Positions 7,212 to 15,309 of a stretch of 21,609 nucleotides of DNA are shown piece after piece (the first letter of the stretch is position 1; every line of letters begins with the position of its first letter). Both the position numbers and the translations under genes were made by a program. A model generated the notes under the pieces. The model was not told the DNA's origin. It did no database searches and saw nothing but the letters and a program-made list of their open reading frames with translations. This DNA comes from an uncultured Spirochaetales bacterium. Its GTDB lineage: Bacteria; Spirochaetota; Spirochaetia; Sphaerochaetales; Sphaerochaetaceae. The stretch covers positions 1-21,609 of the forward strand of contig CAKQTF010000004.1 in assembly GCA_934276695.1 (NCBI GenBank), given 5' to 3'.

Positions 7212-10200
7212 TTAATTAACCCAGACCTTATCGACAATCTCAAGTGAATGCAGTTCCTCAAGCAGTCCCCTGGAATAATCCAGATAGCTTGTGCTCTTCA
7301 GCTGGAGCTCCTCCCTGTCGTTGCTATCAATATGCAGTGAAACAGGTATGTTGCCTTCATTTGTCGTGAATACCCTCTGCAGTCCCTTGAGTGTGTCTCT
7401 TGTGAATCCTGCAGCGGACTTCAGCCTTATGTTTATCCTCTTGACAGCCTCTGGCTTCAGCTCATATGGGGAAACGATGTCCGAGATCGTGAATGACAGC
7501 TTGTCCGAGCGCATTGAGAATTTGCCTATGAATCCATATATGCTGTCTGTCTCGACCTTGTCCTGCAGCGGTGCGAATGTTGATGGAAAGCAGACAGCCT
7601 CCACGTCTCCTTCCTTTGTCTGGAGCGTGAAGATTGCCATCTTCTGCTTTGTCTTTGTCAGTACGACACGCTCTGCCTGCACTAGTGCGATGAGCTGGAC
7701 CTCAGTATCCATTGTGATCGTGTCCATATCGCCGAGATTGACTCTTACGCATTCCTCGCAGTTTGATCTGTATGCATCAAGAGGATGGCCTGAGATGTAG
7801 AATCCAAGCATCTCCCTCTCTGTCTTGAGTTTCTCAAGAAGCTCCCAGTCGTCTCTTTCCTTCATATCAAAGGTGCTCATTGTGCTGTCTTCCTCTTCTC
7901 CGAAAAGGGAGAGCTGCCCGAATGCCGTTGATGCCTTCGTTGCTTTATCAAAGCGCAGTGCTTCTTCAAGGTTCTCGAGGAGAGTAGGGCGGTTGATGCC
8001 AAGCTCGTCGAATGCACCGGCCTTGATCAGGGACTCAAGGAGCCTTGAGTTCACTGTGTTCTCTCCCTGTCTTGAAAGGAACTCCATGAATGATGTGTAC
8101 GGGCCGTTCTTGTCACGCTCTGCGATGATCTGCTCCACAACGCCTTCTCCGACATTCTTTATTCCAGCAAGTCCATAGATTATGTCGCCCTTGTCTACAG
8201 TGAAGTGCTTCTCTGATCTGTTAATTGATGGCGGGACTATCTTTATATTGTATTTTGGTGCCAGATTCAGGTATTCAGTGAACTTGTCAGGGCTGTTCAT
8301 CTCATTAGTGAGGTTCGCAGCGAGGAACTCCGGCATGTATCTGGCCTTGAGATATGCTGTCTGGTATGCGACAACTGAATAAGCAACAGCATGGGATTTG
8401 TTGAATCCATAGCCAGCAAAAGGCTTCAGAATCTCAAATACCCTGTCAGCATCTTCTTTTGAGTGGCCGAGCTTCATAGCTCCTTCCTCGAAGATCACCT
8501 GCTGTTTTGCAAGTGCATCGACCTTCTTCTTTCCCATGATTCTTCTGAGGATATCTGCACCGCCGAGCGTGTATCCTGCAAACTTCTGGGCAACCTGCAT
8601 TACCTGTTCCTGGTAGACGATTACGCCGTATGTCGTCTTGAGTATGTCCTCAAGGCATGGATCAGGATATGTGATCGGTGTCCTTCCGAATTTTGAATCA
8701 ATATACTGGTCGATGAACTGCATAGGGCCTGGCCTGTACAGCGCATTGAGAGCTACCAGCTCCTCTATTGTTGAAGGCTGGGCGCGCTTCAGTATGTCCT
8801 GCATTCCTGATGATTCAAACTGGAATACGCATGATGAGTCGCCTCGTCTGAGCATATCGAATGTCACAGGGTCCTCTTCATCAATCTTGTTTATATCGAA
8901 ATCCGGCTCTCTTTTATGTATGAGGTCGACAGTATGCTTGATCAGTGTCAGTGTCTTGAGCCCTAGGAAGTCCATCTTCACAAGCCCGCAGTTCTCAATC
9001 TGCAGCATTGTATACTGTGTTGCCAGTGCTCCTGTCTTAGGATCAGCACATAGCGGGACATAGTGATCAAGCGACTGCCTGCCGATCACGACTCCTGCCG
9101 CATGGAGCGATGTATGCCTTGAAAGCCCCTCGAGCCTTATTGCTGTATCAAAGAGCTCCTCATAGATTCCGCCTCTGTCCCTGATTGCCTGAAGCTTCGG
9201 CTCGAATTTCAGGCAGTCGGTAAGATGGAACTTCTTCATGTCCGGGATTGCATCAGGGATAAGCGCGCATATCTTATTTGCTTCATCGAAAGGTATGTCA
9301 AGCACTCTTGCAACATCCTTCACAACGGCTTTCGGCTTAAGTGTTCCGAATGTTGTGATCTGCCCGACGTTGTCATGCCCGTAGTGCTCTGTTACGTAGT
9401 CGATTACCTCGCCTCTGCGCTCGAAGCAGAAGTCTATGTCAAAATCCGGCATTGATACTCTTTCCGGGTTGAGGAACCTTTCGAAGAGCAGATTGTATTT
9501 TATAGGGTCAACGTCTGTGATGGTTGTCGTGTAAGCGACAAGGGATCCTGCACCGGAGCCTCTGCCAGGTCCGACAGGTATTCCATGAATCTTTGCCCAG
9601 TGTATGTAGTCGCGCACAATCAGGAAGTAGGCAGGGAAGTCCATCTGGATGATTATATCCAGTTCGTACTGCAGCCGCTTCTTAAGCATTGCCATCTTCT
9701 CTTCATCCGCATCCGGATAGCGCATCGGAAGCCCTTCGTAGGCCAGTGCTGTCAGGTATTCAGCATCTGTTGTATATGGTTCAGGAATTGAGCATTTTGG
9801 AAGTATAGGCCCAGGGAAATTGATCTCAAGATTGCATCTTTCAGCAACCTTCCCTGTGTTCTCAACAGCTTCCGGAACCCATGAGAACAGCTTCGCCATC
9901 TCCTCCGGGGTCCTGAAGTAGAATTCGCCTTCCTTGTATCTGAGCCTGTTCTGGTCAGTCTTCTTGCTGCCTGTTCCTATGCATAGGAGAGTATCATGCG
10001 CGTTTGAGTCATCTTTCTCTATGTAATGGATATCATTTGTGCATACAACAGGGATATCCATTTCCTTTCCGATCCTCACAAGCTCCTCTGCGACTATCCT
10101 CTCCTCAGGTATCCCATGATCCTGAAGCTCAAGATAGTATCTGTCGCCGAATAGGTTGTGGAACCAGGAGACTCTCTCCCTGGCTTCATCGAGCCTGTTT

Positions 10201-10640
10201 GCTGTTATAAGGCGCGGGATCTCTCCTGCAAGGCATGCAGAGAGGCATATAAGATCCTCGCTATGGGCAGTGAGCGTTTCATTGTCTATGCGCGGTTTAT
10301 AGTAATAGCCTTCCTTCCATGCAATCGAATTGAGCTCCATTAGGTTATGATAGCCATGGTCATTCATTGCAAGCAGGATCAGGTGATAGTACTTTGTCCC
10401 GCCAGGTGTCCTGTCACGGCGGTCTGGCGGGTACATATAGAATTCGCATCCGACAATAGGGTTTATCCCATTGGCACGGCATGCTTCATAGAATGTGACT
10501 GCCCCGTACATGTTGCCATGGTCTGTCAGTGCGAGGCTTGTCATTCCGCATTCCTTTGCCTTTGCGATATAGCGCGGTATTGATGCAGCGCCATCAAGAA
10601 GCGAGAAGTCGGAATGGTTATGTAGATGAACGAAGCTCAT
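7212..10640 (-). CDS. dnaE: DNA polymerase III subunit alpha
   Basis: The 1142-residue protein is the replicative polymerase of the C family (DnaE1 type). It begins with a PHP domain: HLHNHSDFSLLDG (5-17), TDHG (39-42), E66, H86, C136 and D203-x-H205 are all present, so the PHP metal site looks intact, unlike in Escherichia coli. The polymerase core has GPGRGSGAGSLVAY (357-370) and the catalytic aspartates in PDFDIDF (398-404). A helix-hairpin-helix region and a C-terminal OB fold (VQLIALVQAERVV region) follow. An intact PHP site in this family often carries 3'-5' proofreading activity. The start is ATG 10640 with AAGGAG close upstream; it lies inside the last 23 nt of the FAD-subunit gene. 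The gene ends 25 nt before yggT. Confidence 0.97.
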   Translation of the reverse strand: MSFVHLHNHSDFSLLDGAASIPRYIAKAKECGMTSLALTDHGNMYGAVTFYEACRANGINPIVGCEFYMYPPDRRDRTPGGTKYYHLILLAMNDHGYHNLMELNSIAWKEGYYYKPRIDNETLTAHSEDLICLSACLAGEIPRLITANRLDEARERVSWFHNLFGDRYYLELQDHGIPEERIVAEELVRIGKEMDIPVVCTNDIHYIEKDDSNAHDTLLCIGTGSKKTDQNRLRYKEGEFYFRTPEEMAKLFSWVPEAVENTGKVAERCNLEINFPGPILPKCSIPEPYTTDAEYLTALAYEGLPMRYPDADEEKMAMLKKRLQYELDIIIQMDFPAYFLIVRDYIHWAKIHGIPVGPGRGSGAGSLVAYTTTITDVDPIKYNLLFERFLNPERVSMPDFDIDFCFERRGEVIDYVTEHYGHDNVGQITTFGTLKPKAVVKDVARVLDIPFDEANKICALIPDAIPDMKKFHLTDCLKFEPKLQAIRDRGGIYEELFDTAIRLEGLSRHTSLHAAGVVIGRQSLDHYVPLCADPKTGALATQYTMLQIENCGLVKMDFLGLKTLTLIKHTVDLIHKREPDFDINKIDEEDPVTFDMLRRGDSSCVFQFESSGMQDILKRAQPSTIEELVALNALYRPGPMQFIDQYIDSKFGRTPITYPDPCLEDILKTTYGVIVYQEQVMQVAQKFAGYTLGGADILRRIMGKKKVDALAKQQVIFEEGAMKLGHSKEDADRVFEILKPFAGYGFNKSHAVAYSVVAYQTAYLKARYMPEFLAANLTNEMNSPDKFTEYLNLAPKYNIKIVPPSINRSEKHFTVDKGDIIYGLAGIKNVGEGVVEQIIAERDKNGPYTSFMEFLSRQGENTVNSRLLESLIKAGAFDELGINRPTLLENLEEALRFDKATKASTAFGQLSLFGEEEDSTMSTFDMKERDDWELLEKLKTEREMLGFYISGHPLDAYRSNCEECVRVNLGDMDTITMDTEVQLIALVQAERVVLTKTKQKMAIFTLQTKEGDVEAVCFPSTFAPLQDKVETDSIYGFIGKFSMRSDKLSFTISDIVSPYELKPEAVKRINIRLKSAAGFTRDTLKGLQRVFTTNEGNIPVSLHIDSNDREELQLKSTSYLDYSRGLLEELHSLEIVDKVWVN

Positions 10641-11544
10641 GTGTCTCCTTATCTCCAGGAAGCGTCAGTGCCTTCCTGTTGAGATCGTCGAATAGATCCT
10701 CAAGAATCCCGCGGATTCTTGCTCTCTGCAGTTCTGTTATCTCAGGGAATGAGGAGTCTATGAATGTGAAGAGAATGCTTTCCAGGGAATTGTACTCACT
10801 CTCATCAAGCGGGAAGCGCAGGGATGCGAGTATGTTGTCAATATCCCTCGAGAAGCATATTCCCGAAAGCGGTATTGTGAATGTTATGTGCGGATTGATC
10901 AGAAGGTCCATATCCCAGTCTGATATGAATGCGACTGCGACAGCCTCCTCTGGCTGAAGGACGAATGAACCTATGTGGTAGAACTTCTGGTAGTCATCCT
11001 CAATAGTCCCTATCCTTATCCTGCTGATCATCCCCTGTGATGGCAGGGATATCTTTCCTGTCTTATCGACAAGCCGTGCCAGAGGCATCCATTTTGAATG
11101 GATCCTCTTCTTCTTCACGAACTTTATCTCAACCGATGCATCGAGTGCGATCAGTGTTCCCGGGAAGCTTGTTGTGAAGCCTTTTGTGCATAGTGATCCG
11201 CCGATTGTGGCTCTTGATGATATAAGAGAGCTCTCTATTGCCCTTGCGTTATCGAGCAGGATCTTAGGGAGTATGTTCTTTCCTGAATTCAGTATCTTGT
11301 AGAATGTTATCCTGCACCCAAGCTCTGCAAGCCTGTCGTTTCTCTGGAACCTGTCCAGCTCTTCGATCTTGCCTATGTAGATGATCTCGCTGTTGTTGCT
11401 CCGGCTAGGATAGGCATCAGGCCTGGACATTATGAAAGTGCCGCCGGCCCAGATTGTTGCATTCGGAGTCTGCAGTACATTCTGTGAATACTCATTCATT
11501 GTCGATGGTGAATGGATATTTGGAGAACTAAGCCCTTCGTACAC
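10618..11544 (-). CDS. FAD-binding subunit of a xanthine-dehydrogenase-like molybdenum hydroxylase
   Basis: The protein of 308 residues matches the medium (FAD) subunit of XdhB/CoxM-type enzymes, which pass electrons from the Fe-S clusters to an acceptor. The FAD-binding motifs are partly kept: AGGT at 33-36 (family AGGTDL, here AGGTFI) and ATIGGSLC at 112-119 (family ATIGGNLC). The C-terminal half is much less familiar. The GTG start at 11544 is well supported by AAGGAGG 7 nt upstream. It overlaps the 2Fe-2S subunit gene by 17 nt and dnaE by 23 nt. Overall similarity to characterised members looks low, so the substrate is unknown. Confidence 0.75.
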   Translation of the reverse strand: MYEGLSSPNIHSPSTMNEYSQNVLQTPNATIWAGGTFIMSRPDAYPSRSNNSEIIYIGKIEELDRFQRNDRLAELGCRITFYKILNSGKNILPKILLDNARAIESSLISSRATIGGSLCTKGFTTSFPGTLIALDASVEIKFVKKKRIHSKWMPLARLVDKTGKISLPSQGMISRIRIGTIEDDYQKFYHIGSFVLQPEEAVAVAFISDWDMDLLINPHITFTIPLSGICFSRDIDNILASLRFPLDESEYNSLESILFTFIDSSFPEITELQRARIRGILEDLFDDLNRKALTLPGDKETHELRSST

Positions 11545-12007
11545 GTCTCTTCCTCCTTAGCTCAATTGCCTTCAGCACGACCTTGACCTCTGATTCAGAA
11601 TCTATGCAGCTGCATTTTACGATCCCGAGTTCCTTTATGATCTCATCAGGCCTTGTCTCATTCCTTGATACAAGGGATTCGATTATTATTGACCTTGAGC
11701 TGTAGCATTCAGGGCATGGCTCAGCGCCTACGATATCGAATGCCCTTTCTATATCCTTCATTTCCTTTGTCTTCTGGAATGAGTCGAATGTCGTTATCTC
11801 CCTGCCTCTGATCTCAAATGCAGGGACCATGCATGACAGCATTGCCTGCCCGTCAACCATCACAGCGCATAATCCGCACATCCTGCCTCTGCAGTGGGCA
11901 TTTGCCGTATTTGATTCCAGGTTCTCCTGGAGAATGAGGGATAGCGGCTTATCTGAATTAAGCGATAGGCTCAGCGTTCGCCCGTCAACAATGCAGTCTA
12001 CCTTCAT
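11528..12007 (-). CDS. 2Fe-2S subunit of a xanthine-dehydrogenase-like molybdenum hydroxylase
   Basis: The protein of 159 residues has the typical small-subunit layout (XdhC/CoxS): an N-terminal ferredoxin-like domain, then a helical 2Fe-2S domain. The plant-type cluster ligands are C39, C44, C47 and C59 (C-x4-C-G-x-C, then SC). The second cluster has C98 and C101 (CPEC) with C132 and C134 (CSC). All eight cysteines are thus kept, though the usual QCGFC is PCPEC and the usual CRC is CSC. Its start codon overlaps the stop of the molybdopterin subunit as ATGA, a sign of translational coupling. It relays electrons between the molybdenum site and FAD if the enzyme is active. Confidence 0.85.
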   Translation of the reverse strand: MKVDCIVDGRTLSLSLNSDKPLSLILQENLESNTANAHCRGRMCGLCAVMVDGQAMLSCMVPAFEIRGREITTFDSFQKTKEMKDIERAFDIVGAEPCPECYSSRSIIIESLVSRNETRPDEIIKELGIVKCSCIDSESEVKVVLKAIELRRKRRVRRA

Positions 12008-13953
12008 TTCGAACCTCCATGTATTGCCTGTTCTATCCTTTCAGGGCTTGTCGGGAGGACTGCAGCTTTCGCTCCGGCAGCCTGATGCAGGGCATTTGCG
12101 AAAGCCCCCATTGTCAATGCTCTCGCAAGTGCTTCGATATTTGTTATTGTTTCAGAGATGCCTTCTTTTGATGAGATTGTCAGATGCAGCCTGAAACTGG
12201 CTGGAATGACAGCTCCGCATTCGCTTAATGCTGTGAGTATGAAGCATTTGGCCTCATTGTATGCATCCCTCTGATCAATTATGTGCGACAGGCAGAAGTC
12301 AGCCCATATCTCAGTGACGACAGGTTCAAAGCTGATTGATGATATCCTTACCTCTGCAATGACAGCTCCGAACCCGGAGTGCTCGAACTCGCATGGGTAA
12401 TATGTATTCTCAGCATCGAATTTGATTGCAACAGGAAGCTTGTCCTCGAGCCTCAGTATGTTTAGTCTCTTCGCAGCTGCTGCAAGCTGCGGAGTGAAGC
12501 AGGATGTGAATCTCGAGAGCACATCAGGACCGCAGTCCACAGCGTTAGGAGCCTGCTCAAGGAATACTACATTATCTGCATTCCCATCATCCTCTACACG
12601 AGAGCTGATCAGGCTCTTCCAGTATTTGATCAGATGCTCATTGTTCTTAGTGTATGCATTTACACTGATGTTCTTCTTCTGCGTATATGTCATCACAGAA
12701 GAGAATCCTGATTCCTTGGCCATTGCTGTTGAGAACCCTGCAATGCCGGATCCTGATGCAAGGCCTATTCCCTTCAGGTAGCCCACAAGCGAGAAATCAC
12801 CATGCTGGAAGTTGTTTGTTGCCCATTTGCGGTCAAATACGGACGATTTTGCGATTGTGCTTACAAGTGAGGTTATGTTGTCAAGCTCCATCGATGGAGC
12901 ATAATCAGTGAACCTGGTTTTCCCTTTCTCGGATGCTTCCATCATTGCAGGAGTGGCTCCATTCCTGTCTGCAAGCTTTGCATGGTGGTATTCTGTGGCA
13001 GCAAGTGCCTCTGAATATCCAAGGGATCCTGCGAATGATGCAGGATGCATGTAGGATTTCTCTATCGAGATCTTCGCCATGAAGCTCTTCAGCGGGTATG
13101 TCGGAAGAAGCCCTGTCATTATCTGTCTCTGCATCTCTTTTGCTGCAAAGCTGTATGCGCCCTGGTTCACAGAGACGTTTATTCCCTCTGATATCGGCTT
13201 CCCATCATCATTCAGGATTGTATGCCGTGTGAAGCACATCCCTGCACGTGCAGATTCTCCTACAGCCCTTATCTCTACAGGCAGCGCAAGCTTTGTTGTT
13301 GCTATAGCTGCAAGGACTGCGAATACGGCAGGCATGAAAAGATACTCGTCATGCTTTGAGAAAAGACCTGACTGCTTCAGCTTTATCGACTTTGAATCGA
13401 TTCCGGTGATTCTTGAGAGAGTGCTGATCACAAGCTCTGGCCACTGTGTCGGGAGCTCTGCATAGAGCGTCTCATTCTCCTTCCATAGTGTGACAGTGTA
13501 TCTGAGGGATGATATGAATGTTGCAGGCTCAATGCGGAATTCACTGTCTATTACCCTGTATTTGCTTTCCTCTTCTGCTGTGATTGCCTCATCCTGTCCC
13601 CAGCTGAAGAAGAGTGGAGGCGTATCATCATCCTGCATTGTCCCCTCATCTTCCCCGAAAGGCTCAGTCTCAATCTCAATCTGCCTGATCAGGAGCTCTA
13701 CGGATTCAAAGTCAGGACCGAATACAGCAAGCACTGGCTGCCCTATGTATGTGATCTCCTTATCCGCAAGGATAGGCATTGTCCCTCCGAGAAGGGAGAT
13801 GCTGTTGTCTGCGATATCTTCGGCTGTCAGAATCAGAAACCGCTGGTCAAAAGAAGGAAGCTTGAATCCTTTCAGCTTCACTCCTGCGACCTTTGATCTC
13901 ATTACAAGGCCACATCGCATATTGTATCTCGAGAAGATTTTCCGTTCTGCCAT
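12004..13953 (-). CDS. Divergent molybdopterin-binding subunit of a xanthine-dehydrogenase-like enzyme
   Basis: The protein of about 649 residues is short for a large subunit (usually 750 or more). The first 90 residues fit the Ald_Xan_dh_C-like domain (LTAEDIADN, then ITYIGQPVLAVFGPDFES). The C-terminus has the usual tail ANALHQAAGAKAAVLPTSPE. In between the family's cofactor motifs are hard to find: the expected GGGFGGK is replaced by SGLFSKHDE, and the RGFG loop by AGSLGYSEALAATEYHH. The catalytic Glu normally in GVGE could be the E of NIEALARAL, one residue out of register, but the glycines are gone. It may be inactive or bind an altered cofactor. The ATG at 13953 is chosen; an AAAAGGA lies 15 nt away, and an in-frame TTG at 13968 abuts that site, so the start is uncertain. 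Confidence 0.7.
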   Translation of the reverse strand: MAERKIFSRYNMRCGLVMRSKVAGVKLKGFKLPSFDQRFLILTAEDIADNSISLLGGTMPILADKEITYIGQPVLAVFGPDFESVELLIRQIEIETEPFGEDEGTMQDDDTPPLFFSWGQDEAITAEEESKYRVIDSEFRIEPATFISSLRYTVTLWKENETLYAELPTQWPELVISTLSRITGIDSKSIKLKQSGLFSKHDEYLFMPAVFAVLAAIATTKLALPVEIRAVGESARAGMCFTRHTILNDDGKPISEGINVSVNQGAYSFAAKEMQRQIMTGLLPTYPLKSFMAKISIEKSYMHPASFAGSLGYSEALAATEYHHAKLADRNGATPAMMEASEKGKTRFTDYAPSMELDNITSLVSTIAKSSVFDRKWATNNFQHGDFSLVGYLKGIGLASGSGIAGFSTAMAKESGFSSVMTYTQKKNISVNAYTKNNEHLIKYWKSLISSRVEDDGNADNVVFLEQAPNAVDCGPDVLSRFTSCFTPQLAAAAKRLNILRLEDKLPVAIKFDAENTYYPCEFEHSGFGAVIAEVRISSISFEPVVTEIWADFCLSHIIDQRDAYNEAKCFILTALSECGAVIPASFRLHLTISSKEGISETITNIEALARALTMGAFANALHQAAGAKAAVLPTSPERIEQAIHGGSK

Positions 13954-13988
13954 ATTCAGTGAATGCAATCCTTTTAAATGTATTACAT

Positions 13989-14018
13989 ATTATAGCCTTT
14001 TTCTGGTGAATCCAACAA
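13989..14018 (-). promoter_or_regulatory. Promoter of the nine-gene minus-strand operon
   Basis: A perfect TATAAT (13989-13994) and TTGTTG (14013-14018), 18 nt apart on the minus strand, lie upstream of the molybdopterin subunit. They sit in the short gap after the original stop of the NADAR remnant (14038), where an operon promoter would be expected. Confidence 0.6.
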
Positions 14019-14037
14019 TAGAAAGCAGGTATGTGGC

Positions 14038-14329
14038 TTATAACCGCCTGCGTACCATCATGAGTGAAGTATCCAAGAAGATTCAGGCCATTCCATACAC
14101 TTTCATCATAATCTAACACCTGCCTGCCGAGAGCTTTTATTTCAGCAGCATCATCTGTTGATAAGATCTTAGCTGCAGATAACTCATCACCAAAGCAGAT
14201 TGCCTTCTGGTACATCATAAACTGCTCTGCAGAGGAGAATCGGACATCATTTATGATAAAATCACTCAGATACCAATTGCTTAGATATCCGTTTGCTTCA
14301 TCCGGATTATGAAAACAGATAATCTCCAT
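14038..14329 (-). pseudogene. NADAR-family gene, internally deleted and frameshifted
   Basis: The first 79 residues are clearly NADAR (predicted NAD/ADP-ribose-processing hydrolases): YLSNWYLSDF, FSSAEQFMMYQKAICFGDE and KALGRQVLDYDESVW. In intact members a stretch of roughly 50-60 residues with the conserved RYxxV...KFxQN...D..WG block follows. Here W79 is joined directly to NGLNLLGY, the C-terminal part of the family. A single extra nucleotide at about 14066-14074 then breaks the frame: the other frame reads SLMMVRRRL and ends at a TAA at 14038-14040, a typical NADAR ending. Without correction the frame runs on to 13847 into the next gene. The ATG at 14329 overlaps the stop of the upstream gene (TGATG). 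The product is surely inactive as a normal NADAR enzyme. Confidence 0.75.
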
Positions 14330-14745
14330 CACTGTTTTCCGACTTTCTGCACTGCAAGCTCAAGCTCCAGATCATGCAGGCCAAAATAGGCTTTTTCTAT
14401 GAAATCAAGTGGAACCTTTCTGATCACATCAGAACTTGGAATGCTGTAATACCATTGATAATATGCATAAAACTCACCAATCCAGTCTGGCATGAATCCA
14501 CCTAGAGCCCTGCCTGGCTTCAAGGAATAATTCTCAGTCTTAACGAAGTAGTCCCATAGCTCCTTTGCGCTCATTGTATTAACATAGGCTTGCGCTTCAT
14601 CAATGCTTTTCCTGGTCTTGCTTGACATGTAAGTCTTAATAAAATCCTCAGTATCCTTATCGGGATAGTTCTGAGCTACAAAGTCAAATAGCTTGCCTTG
14701 ACTCTCAACCACATCATCCAGGTACTCCTGTGGATATGCACCCAT
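14329..14745 (-). CDS. Uncharacterised 138-residue protein of the NADAR cassette
   Basis: I do not recognise a named domain. The protein is acidic and largely helical, rich in aromatic residues (GGFMPDWIGEFYAYYQWYY at about 83-101), with no signal peptide or membrane segment. It reads like a well-kept gene with no stop or frameshift. The ATG at 14745 is chosen because GAGGAG lies 8 nt upstream; GTG 14754 and ATG 14751 are also in frame. It starts just after the stop of the small frameshifted gene and its stop overlaps the NADAR start, so the three form one operon. A role together with the NADAR protein, perhaps as an antitoxin or partner in ADP-ribose metabolism, is only a guess from position. 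Confidence 0.7.
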   Translation of the reverse strand: MGAYPQEYLDDVVESQGKLFDFVAQNYPDKDTEDFIKTYMSSKTRKSIDEAQAYVNTMSAKELWDYFVKTENYSLKPGRALGGFMPDWIGEFYAYYQWYYSIPSSDVIRKVPLDFIEKAYFGLHDLELELAVQKVGKQ

Positions 14746-14750
14746 AATCA

Positions 14751-14995
14751 TCACTCCTCAAATAGTGTGCTGAACACCTTTGTTACATGGTTTAAATCAG
14801 AGTCAACCAGTTCTCCCATTTTCTTTCTTGCGTTAATATCACGCTGATTATATCTTTCGTTAAACTCCGCATATTGGACAGTCAGCAAACCGCTTTTGAT
14901 TTCATGTAATTCTGGAATATGTAAGCTCTGATTTAATGCAATACTGAATATCTAATACACCTAATGAAAGCAGTTATCAAGTCGGTATTATCCAT
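14751..14995 (-). pseudogene. Small uncharacterised gene of the NADAR cassette, frameshifted
   Basis: From ATG 14995, preceded by AAAGGA 5 nt upstream, the frame reads MDNTDLITAFIRCIRYS and hits a TAA at 14933-14935. In the next frame coding resumes at once (SIALNQSLHIPELHEIKSG and on) to EYNQ-like and KVFSTLFEE, ending at TGA 14751-14753, next to the start of the 138-residue protein. Joined, the two parts give a soluble protein of about 80 residues. The shift lies at about 14940-14950. Neither part belongs to a family I can name. The good ribosome-binding site and matching downstream coupling argue that it was a real gene that has recently decayed, or one read by frameshifting. Confidence 0.6.
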
Positions 14996-15220
14996 TAGAT
15001 TCCTTTGCGAGAACAGATATTATGTATCATCAGCTTTACTTCTTTTATGGTAGCACATTCGCTTTGTTCTGCTAGCTATTATCTACCACTATAAAGTTAT
15101 GAAAGGATACAGAATGCTCTTGCTGTACTAAGACTGGCTGCATTTGCGTTTCTTCTTTCCTTGGATACTTATGCTAAATCAGATGATCAATCCTGCACTT
15201 TAACTGAAGTCATTGTCTTG
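14996..15220. other. Gap without recognisable gene, upstream of the NADAR cassette
   Basis: Short open stretches exist on both strands but none has a ribosome-binding site and a credible start. One plus-strand frame from about 15097 reads SYERIQNALAVLRLAAFAFL and continues open through the tandem repeat to a TGA at 15311-15313, but it has no ATG, GTG or TTG at its beginning. The stretch probably contains the promoter of the cassette and remnants of the island. Confidence 0.5.
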
Positions 15221-15309
15221 TGCTTTATCGCTTGCTTTATCGCTTGCTTTATCGCTTGCTTTATCGCTTGCTTTATCGCTTGCTTTATCGCTTGCTTTAT
15301 CGCTTGCTA
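15221..15309. repeat. Perfect 12-bp tandem repeat, seven copies plus a partial eighth
   Basis: The unit TGCTTTATCGCT repeats seven times without a mismatch (15221-15304), then breaks off after TGCTA. The unit length is a multiple of three. On the minus strand one frame reads SDKA repeated and ends soon after in QDNDFS; on the plus strand one frame reads CFIA repeated. Neither frame has a proper start, so coding is not shown. Perfect copies suggest recent expansion by slippage, hence likely variable copy number between strains. It lies between an integrase remnant and the NADAR cassette. Confidence 0.9.

Noticed and set aside
13847..14037. C-terminal extension of the NADAR frame into the molybdopterin-subunit gene
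   Set aside because: It is read-through caused by the one-base frameshift; the other frame gives a family-like ending and stop at 14038, and the extension covers the operon promoter and another gene.
15221..15309. The 12-bp repeat as a CRISPR array or a real repeat protein gene
   Set aside because: There are no spacers between units, so it is not CRISPR. The open frames through it (SDKA on minus, CFIA on plus) lack a start codon with a ribosome-binding site.
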